Shown in pieces: positions 35,409 to 44,264 of a stretch of 64,000 nt of DNA. Both the position numbers and the translations under genes were made by a program. Source of the stretch: Arthrobacter sp. MA-N2 (GTDB lineage: Bacteria; Actinomycetota; Actinomycetes; Actinomycetales; Micrococcaceae); the NCBI RefSeq assembly GCF_000517125.1, contig NZ_KI912155.1, forward strand, positions 3,088,034-3,152,033, in the 5' to 3' direction. Under the pieces are notes generated by a model. The model did not search any database. It worked only from the letters and a program-made list of their open reading frames with translations, and had not been told where the DNA came from. Within the stretch, counting starts at the first letter, position 1; each line of letters starts with the position of its first letter.

Positions 35409-36375
35409 ATGGCGGTCGATGGGTCCGGGCGCGTGCTGCAACTGAGTGCTGTTCGGCTGCTGCATCCCGAGGAACAGACGCTCGAGGACATGCTTACGGG
35501 CTGGCGCAACCAGCAGCTCTCCAGGAACCTTCAGTTCGACACCATTGATAAGGGCATCGGATGTGTCCGAAGGTTCGTGAACCATGTGAACGAGTTCCCG
35601 TGGAACTGGTCACCGGTCCATGTCGAGGAGTATTTCGGTGACCTGCGCTCGATCCATCAACTGAAGCACTCCACGATCCGCGGTTACCAGTCCGCCCTAC
35701 GCCGGTTCACGTCCTACGTATCCAATCCCGACTATGGCTGGGACCAGGTCTGTGAGGAGCGCTTTGGCACGCACCCGTCCCAGGTCTTCTTTGACTGGAA
35801 CACCGCTGCGCACACTCAAGAGTACGAAGGGCGTCCTTCGAAGCGGCCGTTCACCAAGGCTGAACTGCAGATGCTGTTCGACCATGCGGATGACCAGGTC
35901 GAACTCATCGCGGCCTCAGGCAAGAAAGGCTGGAAAGCAGCCTACCGCGACGCGGTCATGCTGAAAGTCACCTACTCGTACGGGCTCAGGTTCAACGAAC
36001 TCCGGCACCTGCAGACCATCGATTTCGCGACCAACCCGCAGGCGCGAAGGTTCGGAAAAACAGGCGTCTGCAAGGTCCGCTTCGGCAAGTCACGCAAGGG
36101 CTCCCCTCACAAACCCCGCAGCGTCCTGACGGTCTTCGACTGGACGGCCGGGGTCATCGAGGACTGGCTCGCCAACGGGCGGGGAACGCTTGAAACACTG
36201 GACCTGTTCCCCAGCGAACGCGGCGGTCTGATCTGCGAATCCACCCTGCTGCGCCGGCTCCGGCGTTACCTGGACGAGCTGGGACTGCCGCTGGATGGCC
36301 TGGACCTGCACTCACTGCGACGCTCCTACGCAACACACCTCCTGGAGGGCGGATGGGATCCTAGATTCGTGCAAT
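35409..36375 (+). pseudogene. Cassette 2 tyrosine recombinase, 5' part (split by insertion)
   Basis: Aligned throughout with the cassette 1 recombinase: EDMLTGWRNQQLSRNL, YSYGLRFNELRHLQTIDF with the catalytic Arg, and LDLHSLRRSYATHLLEGGWD with HxxR. At DPRFVQ the frame enters a Tn554-like element and stops at 36536, giving a 375-aa chimera without the final GH...Y box. The missing 46 codons lie at 40371-40510. Joining 35409-36375 to 40371-40510 gives 1,107 bp, 368 codons, identical in length to the intact copy. Excision would restore the gene. Confidence 0.92.
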
Positions 36376-36495
36376 TTATCTGGGGCCGGAACCGGGGTGT
36401 CTTTGACGTGCAGCACGAGGCCCGTAACCGCACATTTCCGCGTGATGGAGGTGCTTATCTGAAGCTGTCCATCACACGGGATCGCGGGAGGGTTA

Positions 36496-37602
36496 ATGCA
36501 GGTTCAACGAGTTTTGGTGTCCGGTTCGCCGCTTGAGTCGTGGACTGTGCTTGATGATCATGGTGTCGTCGAGCCGGTGGAGCGGTTCCTGGCTTACCTG
36601 ACCGACGTCGAGCGGTCGCCGAACACGCTCAAGGCGTATGCGCATGATCTCAAGGACTGGTTCGTCTTTCTCAGGTACCGCGATCTTGATTGGCGTCAGG
36701 TGAGGCTGGAGAACGTGGGCGAGTTCGTGGCCTGGCTGCGGCTTCCGCCTGCCGGGCGCGCCGCTGACGTGACGTTATTGCCGTCGGCTTCCCATTATTG
36801 TGGGCCGGGCGCGGTGAACCGCAAGCTCGCGGCGGTCAGCGGCCTCTACGTGTTCCACTCCCGTCATGGGGTCCCGCTGGGCGACCTTGTCACCGAGTTC
36901 GAAACTGTCCGGCATCGAAGAACCGGGTGGAGACCGTTCCTTGCCCACCTTGCCGGGGACAGGCCGCAGCGGCGCCGGATCGTGAAACTGCGTGAGCCCA
37001 AGAGGTTGCCCACGGTACTGCCTGCGGCGAAGGCCCAGGCAGTGCTGGATGCGTGCACGCGGCTGCGGGACCGGTTCCTGTTCGTCCTGCTGTGGGAGTC
37101 GGGAATCCGCATTGGCGAAGCGCTCGGGCTGCGGCACGAGGACATTGCAGTCGCCGAGGGCGAGCTGACGATCCGCCGACGGGTGAACGCCAACCGGGCA
37201 CGGGCGAAGTCCATTTCGCCGCGCACGATACCGATTGGCGCGGATGTTGTGCGGCTCTACGGCGATTACCTCCATGAGGAATACGGCGATCTCGACAGCG
37301 ACTATGTGTTCGTGAATCTGTGGGCCGGCACCCACGGCCGGCCAATGAGCTACGCGGGAGTCTATGACCTGGTGCAACGCTTGCGGCGAAATACAGGGGT
37401 GGATTTTGACCCGCACTGGTTCCGCCACACCTATGCCACCCGATTGCTACGGGCCGGAACGCCCATCGAGGTGATCAGCAGCCTGCTTGGCCACGCATCG
37501 GTAGCGACCACCATCGACGTCTACGGCCACCTCAGTGTCGAGGACGCCCGCCGGGCCCTTGAGAAGGCAGGGCTGCTGACCGGAAAAGAGGTTAGCTGGT
37601 GA
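36496..37602 (+). CDS. tnpA: TnpA-type tyrosine recombinase
   Basis: A 368-aa recombinase with the Tn554 TnpA layout. The N-terminal DNA-binding helices are in VERFLAYLTDVERSPNTLKA. The catalytic Arg is in LLWESGIRIGEALGLR, HxxR in PHWFRHTYATRLLRAG, and LLGHASVATTIDVYGHL supplies the second His and the Tyr. GGGAGGG precedes the ATG. The stop overlaps the GTG of tnpB. All catalytic residues are present, so it should be active. Confidence 0.9.
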   Translation: MQVQRVLVSGSPLESWTVLDDHGVVEPVERFLAYLTDVERSPNTLKAYAHDLKDWFVFLRYRDLDWRQVRLENVGEFVAWLRLPPAGRAADVTLLPSASHYCGPGAVNRKLAAVSGLYVFHSRHGVPLGDLVTEFETVRHRRTGWRPFLAHLAGDRPQRRRIVKLREPKRLPTVLPAAKAQAVLDACTRLRDRFLFVLLWESGIRIGEALGLRHEDIAVAEGELTIRRRVNANRARAKSISPRTIPIGADVVRLYGDYLHEEYGDLDSDYVFVNLWAGTHGRPMSYAGVYDLVQRLRRNTGVDFDPHWFRHTYATRLLRAGTPIEVISSLLGHASVATTIDVYGHLSVEDARRALEKAGLLTGKEVSW

Positions 37603-39842
37603 GCTCCCCCGCACTGAACAACCAACACGCCGGTCTTGGACTGCTTGCCAAGCTGATGGCAACGGTCCGGCCCGAGTTCAGACCGAGAATCGTAATCCCG
37701 GCCCCGGGCTCCCTCGTCTTCAACACCGAGCCCTGCCGGATCGACGGGTGTGAAAGACAACGCACGGTGAAGGGGTTCTGCAAGGGCCACTACAAGCGCT
37801 GGCTCGACCAAGGACGCCCGGAACTGGAGTCATTCCTTGCCAACCCCGGCCCGTTGCCCTCAGGCGCTGGCCCCTTGGCGGCGTGCACCGTCACCTGGTG
37901 CCGCTTCGGTTCGGCCAGACGCGGCCTCTGCGTCCGCCATCACGGGTTCTTCGCACGCTCCGGCGAGACCGACATGACCAGATGGCTCACTACCCTCTCC
38001 CCCGAGCCGGCCACCGAACGGCCCGAATGCCGGCTCGCGTTCTGTGACCTCTGGGCACAAGGCAACTCGCCGTTGTGTCTGAACCACAAATCCCGCTGGC
38101 ACGCCATCGGCGCACCGGACATCGGCGAGTTCGTCACCCGGTGCGAAAGCGTCGGCCTGGACCGCTTCGATTTCCGATGCCTGGACGATCGGCCCCAGCT
38201 ACGGCTGGAGCTCCAGCACGCCCTGCAATGCCGCCATGACGAACGCCGGGCCAGTACCCATTCGTCCGCCGTGACGCCCGTGATCCGGCTCGTCACCGAC
38301 AGCGGCGTCACCTCGCTACTGGACTGGGATCTTGACCGGTGGGCAACGTTCTACGGCGCCGGCCGCGCAGGCCGCAGCCACCGCCACAACGGGCAACTCG
38401 CGTTCCTGCGCTTTGCCTACACCCGGCTCGAAGACCTCGCTGCCGGCACCGGCTGGGAGTCCGAGTTTGCCCGCGACGCCTGGGCCCTGCACCGGCTCGG
38501 CCACACCGACACCCGCGGCACCCTCCGCTTCGACAAGATCCCCCAACCGTGGCTACGTGCCTTGGCAAAACGCTTCATCCGATGGCGGCTGACCAGCGGT
38601 AGGGAAATCATCCAGGCCCGCGTCGACATCCTCGCCCTGAACCGATTCGCCGCGTTCCTGGCACACACGATCCCAGACTCCGACGGCCCGGACTGCATCG
38701 ACCGCGGCATCCTGGAACGCTTCCTCGCCGAGCTGGCCCGGGACAAACGGGCAGTGACTTCCCGGGGCCGCGACGTCAGCTCCCTGAACGCCTTCTTCGC
38801 CGCGGTCCGCCGCCACGGCTGGACCGAGGACCTGCCAACGTCGGCGAACTTCTACCCTGAAGACTTCCCACGACCGGCCAAACGACTGCCCAGGGCCCTG
38901 GCCGATCACATCATGGCGCAACTGGATCAAGCCGAAAACCTCGGCAAATGGACCAGACCCGACAGCCGGCTACTCACCCTGATCCTGATGCGCTGCGGAC
39001 TGCGCGTCGGGGACGCCTGCAACCTCGCTACCGACTGCGTGGTCCGTGACGGTGACGGCGCCCCCTATCTGCGGTATATGAACCGAAAGATGAAACGCGA
39101 AGCCCTCGTTCCTCTCGACGAGGAAGTCCACGCCGCCATCCTCGACCAGCAACAACGCGTCCGTGAACGGTTCCCCGACGGCAGCAACTGGCTGTTCCCG
39201 GCCCCGAAGATGAACCCTGACGGAGCAAAACCGCTGACCACACACTCCTACCGCGGACAGCTTGAAGACTGGCTGGAACGCTGCGACATCCAGGACGAAC
39301 ACGGGCAAGAGGCGCGCCTGACCCCACATCAGTGGCGCCATACCTTCGGGACAACACTGATCAACCGCGACGTCCCACAGGAAGTAGTCCGGGTCCTCCT
39401 CGACCACACCTCAGCCGAAATGACCGCCCACTACGCCCGGCTGCACGACACAACCGTGCGCCGCCACTGGGAGAAAGCCCGCAAGGTCAACATCAACGGC
39501 GACACCATCACTATTGACCCGCAAGGACCACTCGCCGAAGCCAGCTGGGCCAAACAACGACTCGGCCGCGCAACACAGAGCCTGCCGAACGGATTCTGCG
39601 GGCTCCCGGTCCAGAAATCCTGCCCGCACGCCAATGCCTGCCTGACGTGTCCCATGTTCGTCACCACCGCCGAGTTCCTCCCCCAGCACCGCGAGCAGCA
39701 CCGCCAGACCGTCCAGATCCTCTCCGCCGCCGAAGCCCGCGGACAGACCCGGCTCATCGAGATGAACCAAGCAGTACTGCACAACCTGGACCGCATCATC
39801 GGCTCCCTCGGTGACACCGCATCAGCCGGAGCGGCCGGATGA
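37599..39842 (+). CDS. tnpB: TnpB-type large tyrosine recombinase with zinc fingers
   Basis: A 747-aa protein. The first 200 residues contain three C-x4-C-x8/9-C-x2-H fingers (CRIDGCERQRTVKGFCKGH; CTVTWCRFGSARRGLCVRH; CRLAFCDLWAQGNSPLCLNH). The recombinase domain has Arg in RCGLRVGDACNLA, HxxR in PHQWRHTFGTTL and DHTSAEMTAHYARL with the Tyr. A C-terminal Cys cluster (GFCGLPVQKSCPHANACLTC) follows. It is larger than Tn554 TnpB (about 630 aa) because of the N-terminal fingers. It overlaps tnpA and tnpC by 4 bp each. Confidence 0.9.
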   Translation: MSSPALNNQHAGLGLLAKLMATVRPEFRPRIVIPAPGSLVFNTEPCRIDGCERQRTVKGFCKGHYKRWLDQGRPELESFLANPGPLPSGAGPLAACTVTWCRFGSARRGLCVRHHGFFARSGETDMTRWLTTLSPEPATERPECRLAFCDLWAQGNSPLCLNHKSRWHAIGAPDIGEFVTRCESVGLDRFDFRCLDDRPQLRLELQHALQCRHDERRASTHSSAVTPVIRLVTDSGVTSLLDWDLDRWATFYGAGRAGRSHRHNGQLAFLRFAYTRLEDLAAGTGWESEFARDAWALHRLGHTDTRGTLRFDKIPQPWLRALAKRFIRWRLTSGREIIQARVDILALNRFAAFLAHTIPDSDGPDCIDRGILERFLAELARDKRAVTSRGRDVSSLNAFFAAVRRHGWTEDLPTSANFYPEDFPRPAKRLPRALADHIMAQLDQAENLGKWTRPDSRLLTLILMRCGLRVGDACNLATDCVVRDGDGAPYLRYMNRKMKREALVPLDEEVHAAILDQQQRVRERFPDGSNWLFPAPKMNPDGAKPLTTHSYRGQLEDWLERCDIQDEHGQEARLTPHQWRHTFGTTLINRDVPQEVVRVLLDHTSAEMTAHYARLHDTTVRRHWEKARKVNINGDTITIDPQGPLAEASWAKQRLGRATQSLPNGFCGLPVQKSCPHANACLTCPMFVTTAEFLPQHREQHRQTVQILSAAEARGQTRLIEMNQAVLHNLDRIIGSLGDTASAGAAG

Positions 39843-40251
39843 ACCGCCCCGACAACAGCCGGCACCTGATCAAAGCTGCACAGCAGCGCGCCGCCCTCAC
39901 CCGGTCCAAAGCTGTCCAAGCGCTCCGAACCCTGCACGCGGACGGCCGTCCGGTCACCTTCGATGCCGTCGCCAAATACGCCCGAGTCTCCCGGTCCTGG
40001 CTTTACACCCAGCCCGACCTCCGAGCCGAAATCGAACACCTCCGTCAAATACAAGCCGCGGCGGAGCCACACCGGAATCCCGGTCACAGCGGGCAAGCGA
40101 GGCTTCTCTACGGCAACGACTCGAAGCCGCCAACGACAGAATCAGACGACTCAACGACGAGAATCAACGCCTGCGGCAGCAACTCGCACACGCCCTCGGA
40201 CAACGCCGCCAAAGTCCATCACCAGACCCCGCGACCATCCCGAATCTATAA
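39839..40251 (+). pseudogene. tnpC: TnpC-type protein (DUF6262-like) with frameshift
   Basis: The N-terminal part (RAALTRSKAVQALRTLHADG, VSRSWLYTQPDLRAEI) has the helix-turn-helix of TnpC. The C-terminal coiled coil (SEASLRQRLEAANDRI, RRLNDENQRLRQQLAHAL) is in another frame and ends at 40251. A one-base loss between about 40045 and 40070 separates them; restoring it gives about 137 aa, close to Tn554 TnpC (125 aa). In Tn554 TnpC sets orientation and efficiency and is not essential, so the element may still move. The unshifted frame reads on across the right boundary into the recombinase tail. Confidence 0.75.
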
Positions 40252-40370
40252 CGGATCCACGAGAATGAAAGGACAGCCAATGCCACCGTCATGCACGTCC
40301 CGGACACACCCACCAACACAAAACCGCAGGCCAGAGGCACATCTACCTGACGGGCTAAAGATAATGCAAT

Positions 40371-40510
40371 ATCAAATGGGCCACGAACACGCCTCTACCA
40401 CCGGGATCTATCAATTCGTCAGCGATGACTTCCGCAACTCCACCCTCCGTGCGGCCCTGGACCGCACCATGGACGAAGTTCTGGGCGTGCAGATCAGGGG
40501 CCAATGGTGA
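40371..40510 (+). pseudogene. Cassette 2 tyrosine recombinase, 3' part
   Basis: Encodes YQMGHEHASTTGIYQFVSDD and FRNSTLRAALDRTMDEVLGV, ending RGQW-stop. This supplies the second catalytic His and the Tyr nucleophile missing from 35409-36375. The stop overlaps the ATG of the next gene (ATGGTGA), as in cassette 1. The coding sequence shows no decay, so the insertion is recent or the element can excise. Confidence 0.92.
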
Positions 40511-40842
40511 GACGCGAAGTCGAATACAAATGGCGGCTTTCCGAGCTCATGGCAGCACGGGGACTACACAACACGACCGACCTCATCCCCCTGCTGGCCG
40601 AGCGCGGCATCTCCTTGTCCCGGCCGCAGGTCTACCGGCTCGTCAACCAGAAGCCCGAACGCGTCGCGCTGCAACTCATCGCCGCGATCTGTGACATCTT
40701 CTCCTGCGGCCCCGAAGACCTCATCACGGTGACAGCCGCCGATGCCCGGACCCGGAAGACCGGCACCAGCGCTCCCAATGTCGTTGACCTGAACCGCACC
40801 GTCCGCCCGCGGCGGGCCCGCATCATCGACGATGGGCACTGA
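40504..40842 (+). CDS. Cassette 2 small XRE-type DNA-binding protein
   Basis: A 112-aa homologue of the protein at 33245-33586. The shared blocks are EYKWRLSELMAARGLHNTTD, ISLSRPQVYRLVNQKPERVA and LIAAICDIFSCGPEDLITV. The C-terminal tail again ends in an RARIIDD-like motif. Downstream translation overlaps by 11 bp. With the upstream recombinase split, its expression may now depend on read-through or a promoter inside the Tn554-like element. Confidence 0.85.
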   Translation: MVRREVEYKWRLSELMAARGLHNTTDLIPLLAERGISLSRPQVYRLVNQKPERVALQLIAAICDIFSCGPEDLITVTAADARTRKTGTSAPNVVDLNRTVRPRRARIIDDGH

Positions 40843-42349
40843 GGCTCCAGAGGGGCTGACTCCCCGCAACACCAGCCGCGGCCGGCCGCGCACCACCGGG
40901 ACCGCCACTTGCGTCCGATGCGGCCGAAACGCCGGCCGAACACGCGCCACCTGGCCCGAAGGCAAAATCTGCGGACCTTGCTTCACCACCGCCACCCGCA
41001 CCCACGGGACCTGCCCTGACTGCGGCCAGCACCGGCTGCTCCCGGGCCCGCCCGAGACCATCGGTGGGCCGCGATGCGCACCCTGCGCAGGCATCCCCCA
41101 CGACTTCCACTGCGGCCGCTGCGGTGTTGAGGGCGAGTTCTACCGACTGGGTATCTGTGCCCGCTGCGCTCTCCGGGACGACCTCAACGATTTACTGCTC
41201 ACAGACCCTGCCGATTCAGGAATGGCGGGCAGAATCGTCGAGGTCCTCTGCAAGGCAGACCGGCCCGAGAGCATCATCACCTGGAAGCGCTCCCCCAAAG
41301 TCCAAGCCCTCCTGTCCTCACTTTCAAACGGGACAACACCTTTGACCCACGAAGGACTCAACGCCCAGGCCAAGTCAGCGGAACGAGAAACCAACCACCT
41401 GCGGGCACTGTTCGTCCACCACGGACTCCTCCCCTACCAAGACCCGCACCTGGCCCGGTTCGAGTCCTGGATCGAAGACAAGCTCCGCCCGTTGCCCGAA
41501 CAGGTCGCAAGACCTGTCGAGCACTTTGCCACATGGCACCACCTACGGCGCATCCGGTCCACGACAACACCGGAAACAAGCGCCCGCGGCCCGGTGCACT
41601 CGGCCAAACAAGAGATCACCGAAACCGTCAAATTCCTGGACTGGCTCTGGCAAACCCACCAAAGAACCGCAGCCACCTGCACCCAGCAAGACATCGAAAC
41701 CTGGCTCGCCACCGGACCCACGACGAGGAAGGCCATCCGCACCTTCATCGTCTTCATCAACAACACCGGAACAAACACCCGCGTGGAAATGGGCCATTAC
41801 ACCGCCAAAAACCGCCCGGCAATCACCCAGGACCAACGCCTGGCCTGGCTGCGGGAACTGCTCACCGGCACCAGCGAATCGCTGCCCTACAGAGTCGCCG
41901 GGATCCTGCTGCTTCTCTACGCCCAACCGCTCGTGCGGGTAGCCAAACTCCGCGTCGAGGCCGTCGAGGCCAACGAAGGCAGCGCGAACATGAAGATCGC
42001 CTTCGGCACGCATCCGGTCCCCGTGCCCCAGCCCGTCGCGGAACTACTTCAAGAACACCTGCGAAACCGGCCGAACCTCAGAACCGGATCGGACACCCGA
42101 AGCCCCTGGCTCTTCCCCGGAACCCGAGCCGGACAGCCACTTCACCCAAACACCATCATGGACAGACTCCGCAACCTCGGCATCGACCTGCGCGGCGCAC
42201 GAAACACCGCCCTCGACGAACACCTCACCCTTTCCCCGCCACCACTGGTCGCGGACGCACTCGGCTACAGCCACCAAGTCGCATTCCTTCACGCCGACGC
42301 GGCAGGCGACGCATGGTCCCGCTACGTCAACATGAGGACCGCACCCTGA
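40832..42349 (+). CDS. Cassette 2 zinc-ribbon protein with degenerate tyrosine-recombinase fold
   Basis: A 505-aa homologue of 33573-35060. Zinc-ribbon pairs are CVRCGR, CGPCF, CPDCGQH, CAPCAG, CGRCGV and CARCALR. The recombinase-like half contains AKQEITETVKFLDWLWQTHQ, RVAGILLLLYAQPLVRVAKL, WLFPGTRAGQ, GARNTALDEHL and ADALGYSHQVAFLHADAAG. The HxxR and GH...Y boxes are absent, as in the paralogue. The two copies differ at many positions but keep the same gaps in catalytic residues, so loss of catalysis is old and shared. Confidence 0.75.
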   Translation: MGTEAPEGLTPRNTSRGRPRTTGTATCVRCGRNAGRTRATWPEGKICGPCFTTATRTHGTCPDCGQHRLLPGPPETIGGPRCAPCAGIPHDFHCGRCGVEGEFYRLGICARCALRDDLNDLLLTDPADSGMAGRIVEVLCKADRPESIITWKRSPKVQALLSSLSNGTTPLTHEGLNAQAKSAERETNHLRALFVHHGLLPYQDPHLARFESWIEDKLRPLPEQVARPVEHFATWHHLRRIRSTTTPETSARGPVHSAKQEITETVKFLDWLWQTHQRTAATCTQQDIETWLATGPTTRKAIRTFIVFINNTGTNTRVEMGHYTAKNRPAITQDQRLAWLRELLTGTSESLPYRVAGILLLLYAQPLVRVAKLRVEAVEANEGSANMKIAFGTHPVPVPQPVAELLQEHLRNRPNLRTGSDTRSPWLFPGTRAGQPLHPNTIMDRLRNLGIDLRGARNTALDEHLTLSPPPLVADALGYSHQVAFLHADAAGDAWSRYVNMRTAP

Positions 42350-42473
42350 AGGAAGCCTTCGTCCACAAAACGAGGTTCGCCGGCCCATTGCCTGGACCCG
42401 GTTCGCGGCGGCACGCGCCTCGTCGCCACTTTCCCTTCCGCGCCCCCATTCCAGCAAGGCCTACACTGACCCC

Positions 42474-42869
42474 ATGCGGGACACTGACGGTGGGATCTTT
42501 GACGCGGCACTGAGGCGTGAGTTCACGGGCGGCGCCTACTGCAACTACAAAGTCAAAGCAGGCCCGCCATTGATTCGCCTCGTCGTCACGCCGCAGCAAG
42601 TTGAGTTCCGCGGCCGTGGACTACTACGCCTCTTCCGCCGCGGCCCGTGGATGGTGCCACGCGAACAGGTCAAAGCGGTTTTCGCCAAGCAACGAAAGAA
42701 CCTGCTCCCGCCCAGAGTCTGGAATATCGAGATCGTCACAACGGATCCGTCAGTTTGGTGGACCTTCTGGTCACCGCAACGCCCCGAACCCATTCTGCTC
42801 TCGATGGAAGAATGCGGCTATCCCGTCGATTGGACCCCGCACAACTGGGCAGGAGCCCCCGTCGAGTGA
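42474..42869 (+). CDS. Hypothetical 131-aa protein, probable leaderless transcript
   Basis: The soluble protein MRDTDGGIFDAALRREF contains a beta-rich core (LIRLVVTPQQVEFRGRGLL, WNIEIVTTDPSVWWTFWS) and could be a small PH-like domain. A TACACT -10 hexamer lies eight bases before the ATG (42461-42466) and no ribosome site is present, as expected for leaderless actinobacterial mRNA. Its coding pattern is normal. It is the first non-mobile gene to the right of cassette 2. Confidence 0.65.
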   Translation: MRDTDGGIFDAALRREFTGGAYCNYKVKAGPPLIRLVVTPQQVEFRGRGLLRLFRRGPWMVPREQVKAVFAKQRKNLLPPRVWNIEIVTTDPSVWWTFWSPQRPEPILLSMEECGYPVDWTPHNWAGAPVE

Positions 42870-43353
42870 GAGCCAGCGGGTGTCGCCTGCCGGCACTCAG
42901 CGGAAGAGCTTCCGCCGAGAGCGCGTCACCTTGAAATTGACGGAAAACTGGCGACGGCTGAACAAGAGAATACGCCCGGATTCAATCCGCAGGGATGCCA
43001 CTAGAACGGATCCGATGGCAGAATCTGCAGCTTGAGACCTAGTGAAACGCCCTCCCGCGCCTTTCGGGTGCTTGGATTCTGAGTTCCTTTGCCACTGCGG
43101 GCAAATGCCCGGCTTCTAGTCTGCAGTGGCGTGCACGTGTGCACGCCACTGAATCCATGGTGGAAGCGGTTTGAGCACGGGACCGGGCTGAAGTTACTCC
43201 TCATCCAACTTGTGGGCCACATCCTATAGGGGAAACGGAGAATTACGATGCTTCCCTCTCCCCCGTCGCTGGCGACAGAGCCGCACGTTCGACGGCGTCG
43301 GCCGCCATCGCGTGGCCGATCGCCTCGGATGGGTCCCCGTCGCGCTCGAACCA
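42870..43353. other. Intergenic region with a long palindrome
   Basis: No gene is supported. The stretch contains the 28-bp palindrome at 43124-43151. Confidence 0.5.
43124..43151. repeat. 28-bp near-perfect palindrome
   Basis: CAGTGGCGTGCAC and its exact complement GTGCACGCCACTG flank a two-base centre. With no loop and no T-tract it is unlikely to be a terminator. It could be a dimeric-protein operator, a cruciform, or the relic of an attachment or terminal site at the island's right border. Confidence 0.7.
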
Positions 43354-43953
43354 TTAGCTCGCCCGGAGGTGCAATTTAGCGACCCAGCCAGGAGGTTCGT
43401 CCATCAACCGCGCCTGCAGCACATCAGCGAAGAGATGGTGGTGCCGGTACCACGTGCGGTAGTCATCAAGTGTTACGAGGAACATGTTCCCGCATTCAAG
43501 GACCTCGAGCATTGCCTTGCCTCCGGCCTGCCCGGTGACGGCATCGCAAAGTGAGCCGCCCAGCCGGCTCGGGATAAAAGTCTGCAGCAGGAACCTCGGG
43601 ACCGGTTCGGGCTGACGCTTCAGAACCTCTTCAACCAGATAGTCCACGATGTAGCGGTCGTCACCGGTAAAGCCTGCGATGAAACCGGCGATGTCGTTGC
43701 GCCCCTGCACCGAGAGGGCTGCCTGCTGAAGAGCGGCGACCCACCCTTCCGTGCGTGCCTCCAGGGCAGCGACATCCTGCGCCTTGAGCGCCGCTTCCAT
43801 CACCTCGTTGAAGTTGACCGCGGTCTCCTCGGCAGTAAAGCGCAGATCGGCGGCACGGATCTCGATGAGCTCCCCACGTGCTCGCAACCGCGCCAGCGGG
43901 AACGGCGGGTCGGCGGGGCTGGGCTTCGTCTCAAGCAGCGGACCTGCCATCAC
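43354..43953 (-). pseudogene. LuxR/MalT-type (LAL) regulator, internal fragment
   Basis: About 190 codons match the segment after the ATPase domain of large ATP-dependent LuxR regulators: PPFPLARLRARGELIEIRA, AALEARTEGWVAALQQAAL, DDRYIVDYLVEEVLKRQPEP and WYRHHHLFADVLQARL. Intact proteins have about 900 aa with a Walker ATPase before and an HTH after this segment; both are missing. Upstream codons are unrelated. It marks the end of the disturbed region. Confidence 0.75.
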
Positions 43954-44264
43954 CGACTCCCGTCAGCAGTGAGATTCACGTGCGATCAGCAAGCTATGGG
44001 AGCCTGCCATATCGCGCTGCCTCACGGAACTCATCGTGCAACAGCAGCGCTGGCCCCGCCACAAGCCGGGGACCTCCCCCGCGCGCTGTGTTAGCTATTT
44101 ATGGCCCTCGGTCGGGATTGAAACTGGGCGGAAGAGGGAGTCGCCCGGCCCAGGCTGCCGCGGGGCGCTGACTGCAGACGAGAGCTCGCGGACGCAGATC
44201 GCGCCACTATGCTAAGTATGCTTACAGTAGGATGATGATCTGACTGCCCGTACTGGAGGAAGTA
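43954..44264. other. Intergenic region before the acyl-CoA dehydrogenase operon
   Basis: No gene is supported. Near the operon, CTATGCTAAGTATGCTTAC (about 44205-44226) contains a repeated TATGCT and may include the -10 element. GGAGG at 44255-44259 is the ribosome site. Confidence 0.45.

Larger units (their letters stand above)
36376..40370 (+). mobile_element. Tn554-like element (TnpA-TnpB-TnpC) inserted in a recombinase gene
   Basis: A 3,995-bp insertion whose two boundaries share the hexamer TGCAAT (36370-36375 and 40365-40370). It carries two active tyrosine recombinase genes and a TnpC-type gene in overlapping order, as in Tn554. There is no target duplication beyond the six-base core, which is how Tn554-family elements integrate. 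No cargo gene is present. The host gene is the recombinase of the second three-gene cassette. Confidence 0.88.

Noticed and set aside
40040-40080. Programmed frameshift in tnpC
   Set aside because: No slippery heptamer or downstream structure is visible at the break; a simple one-base loss is the more economical reading.
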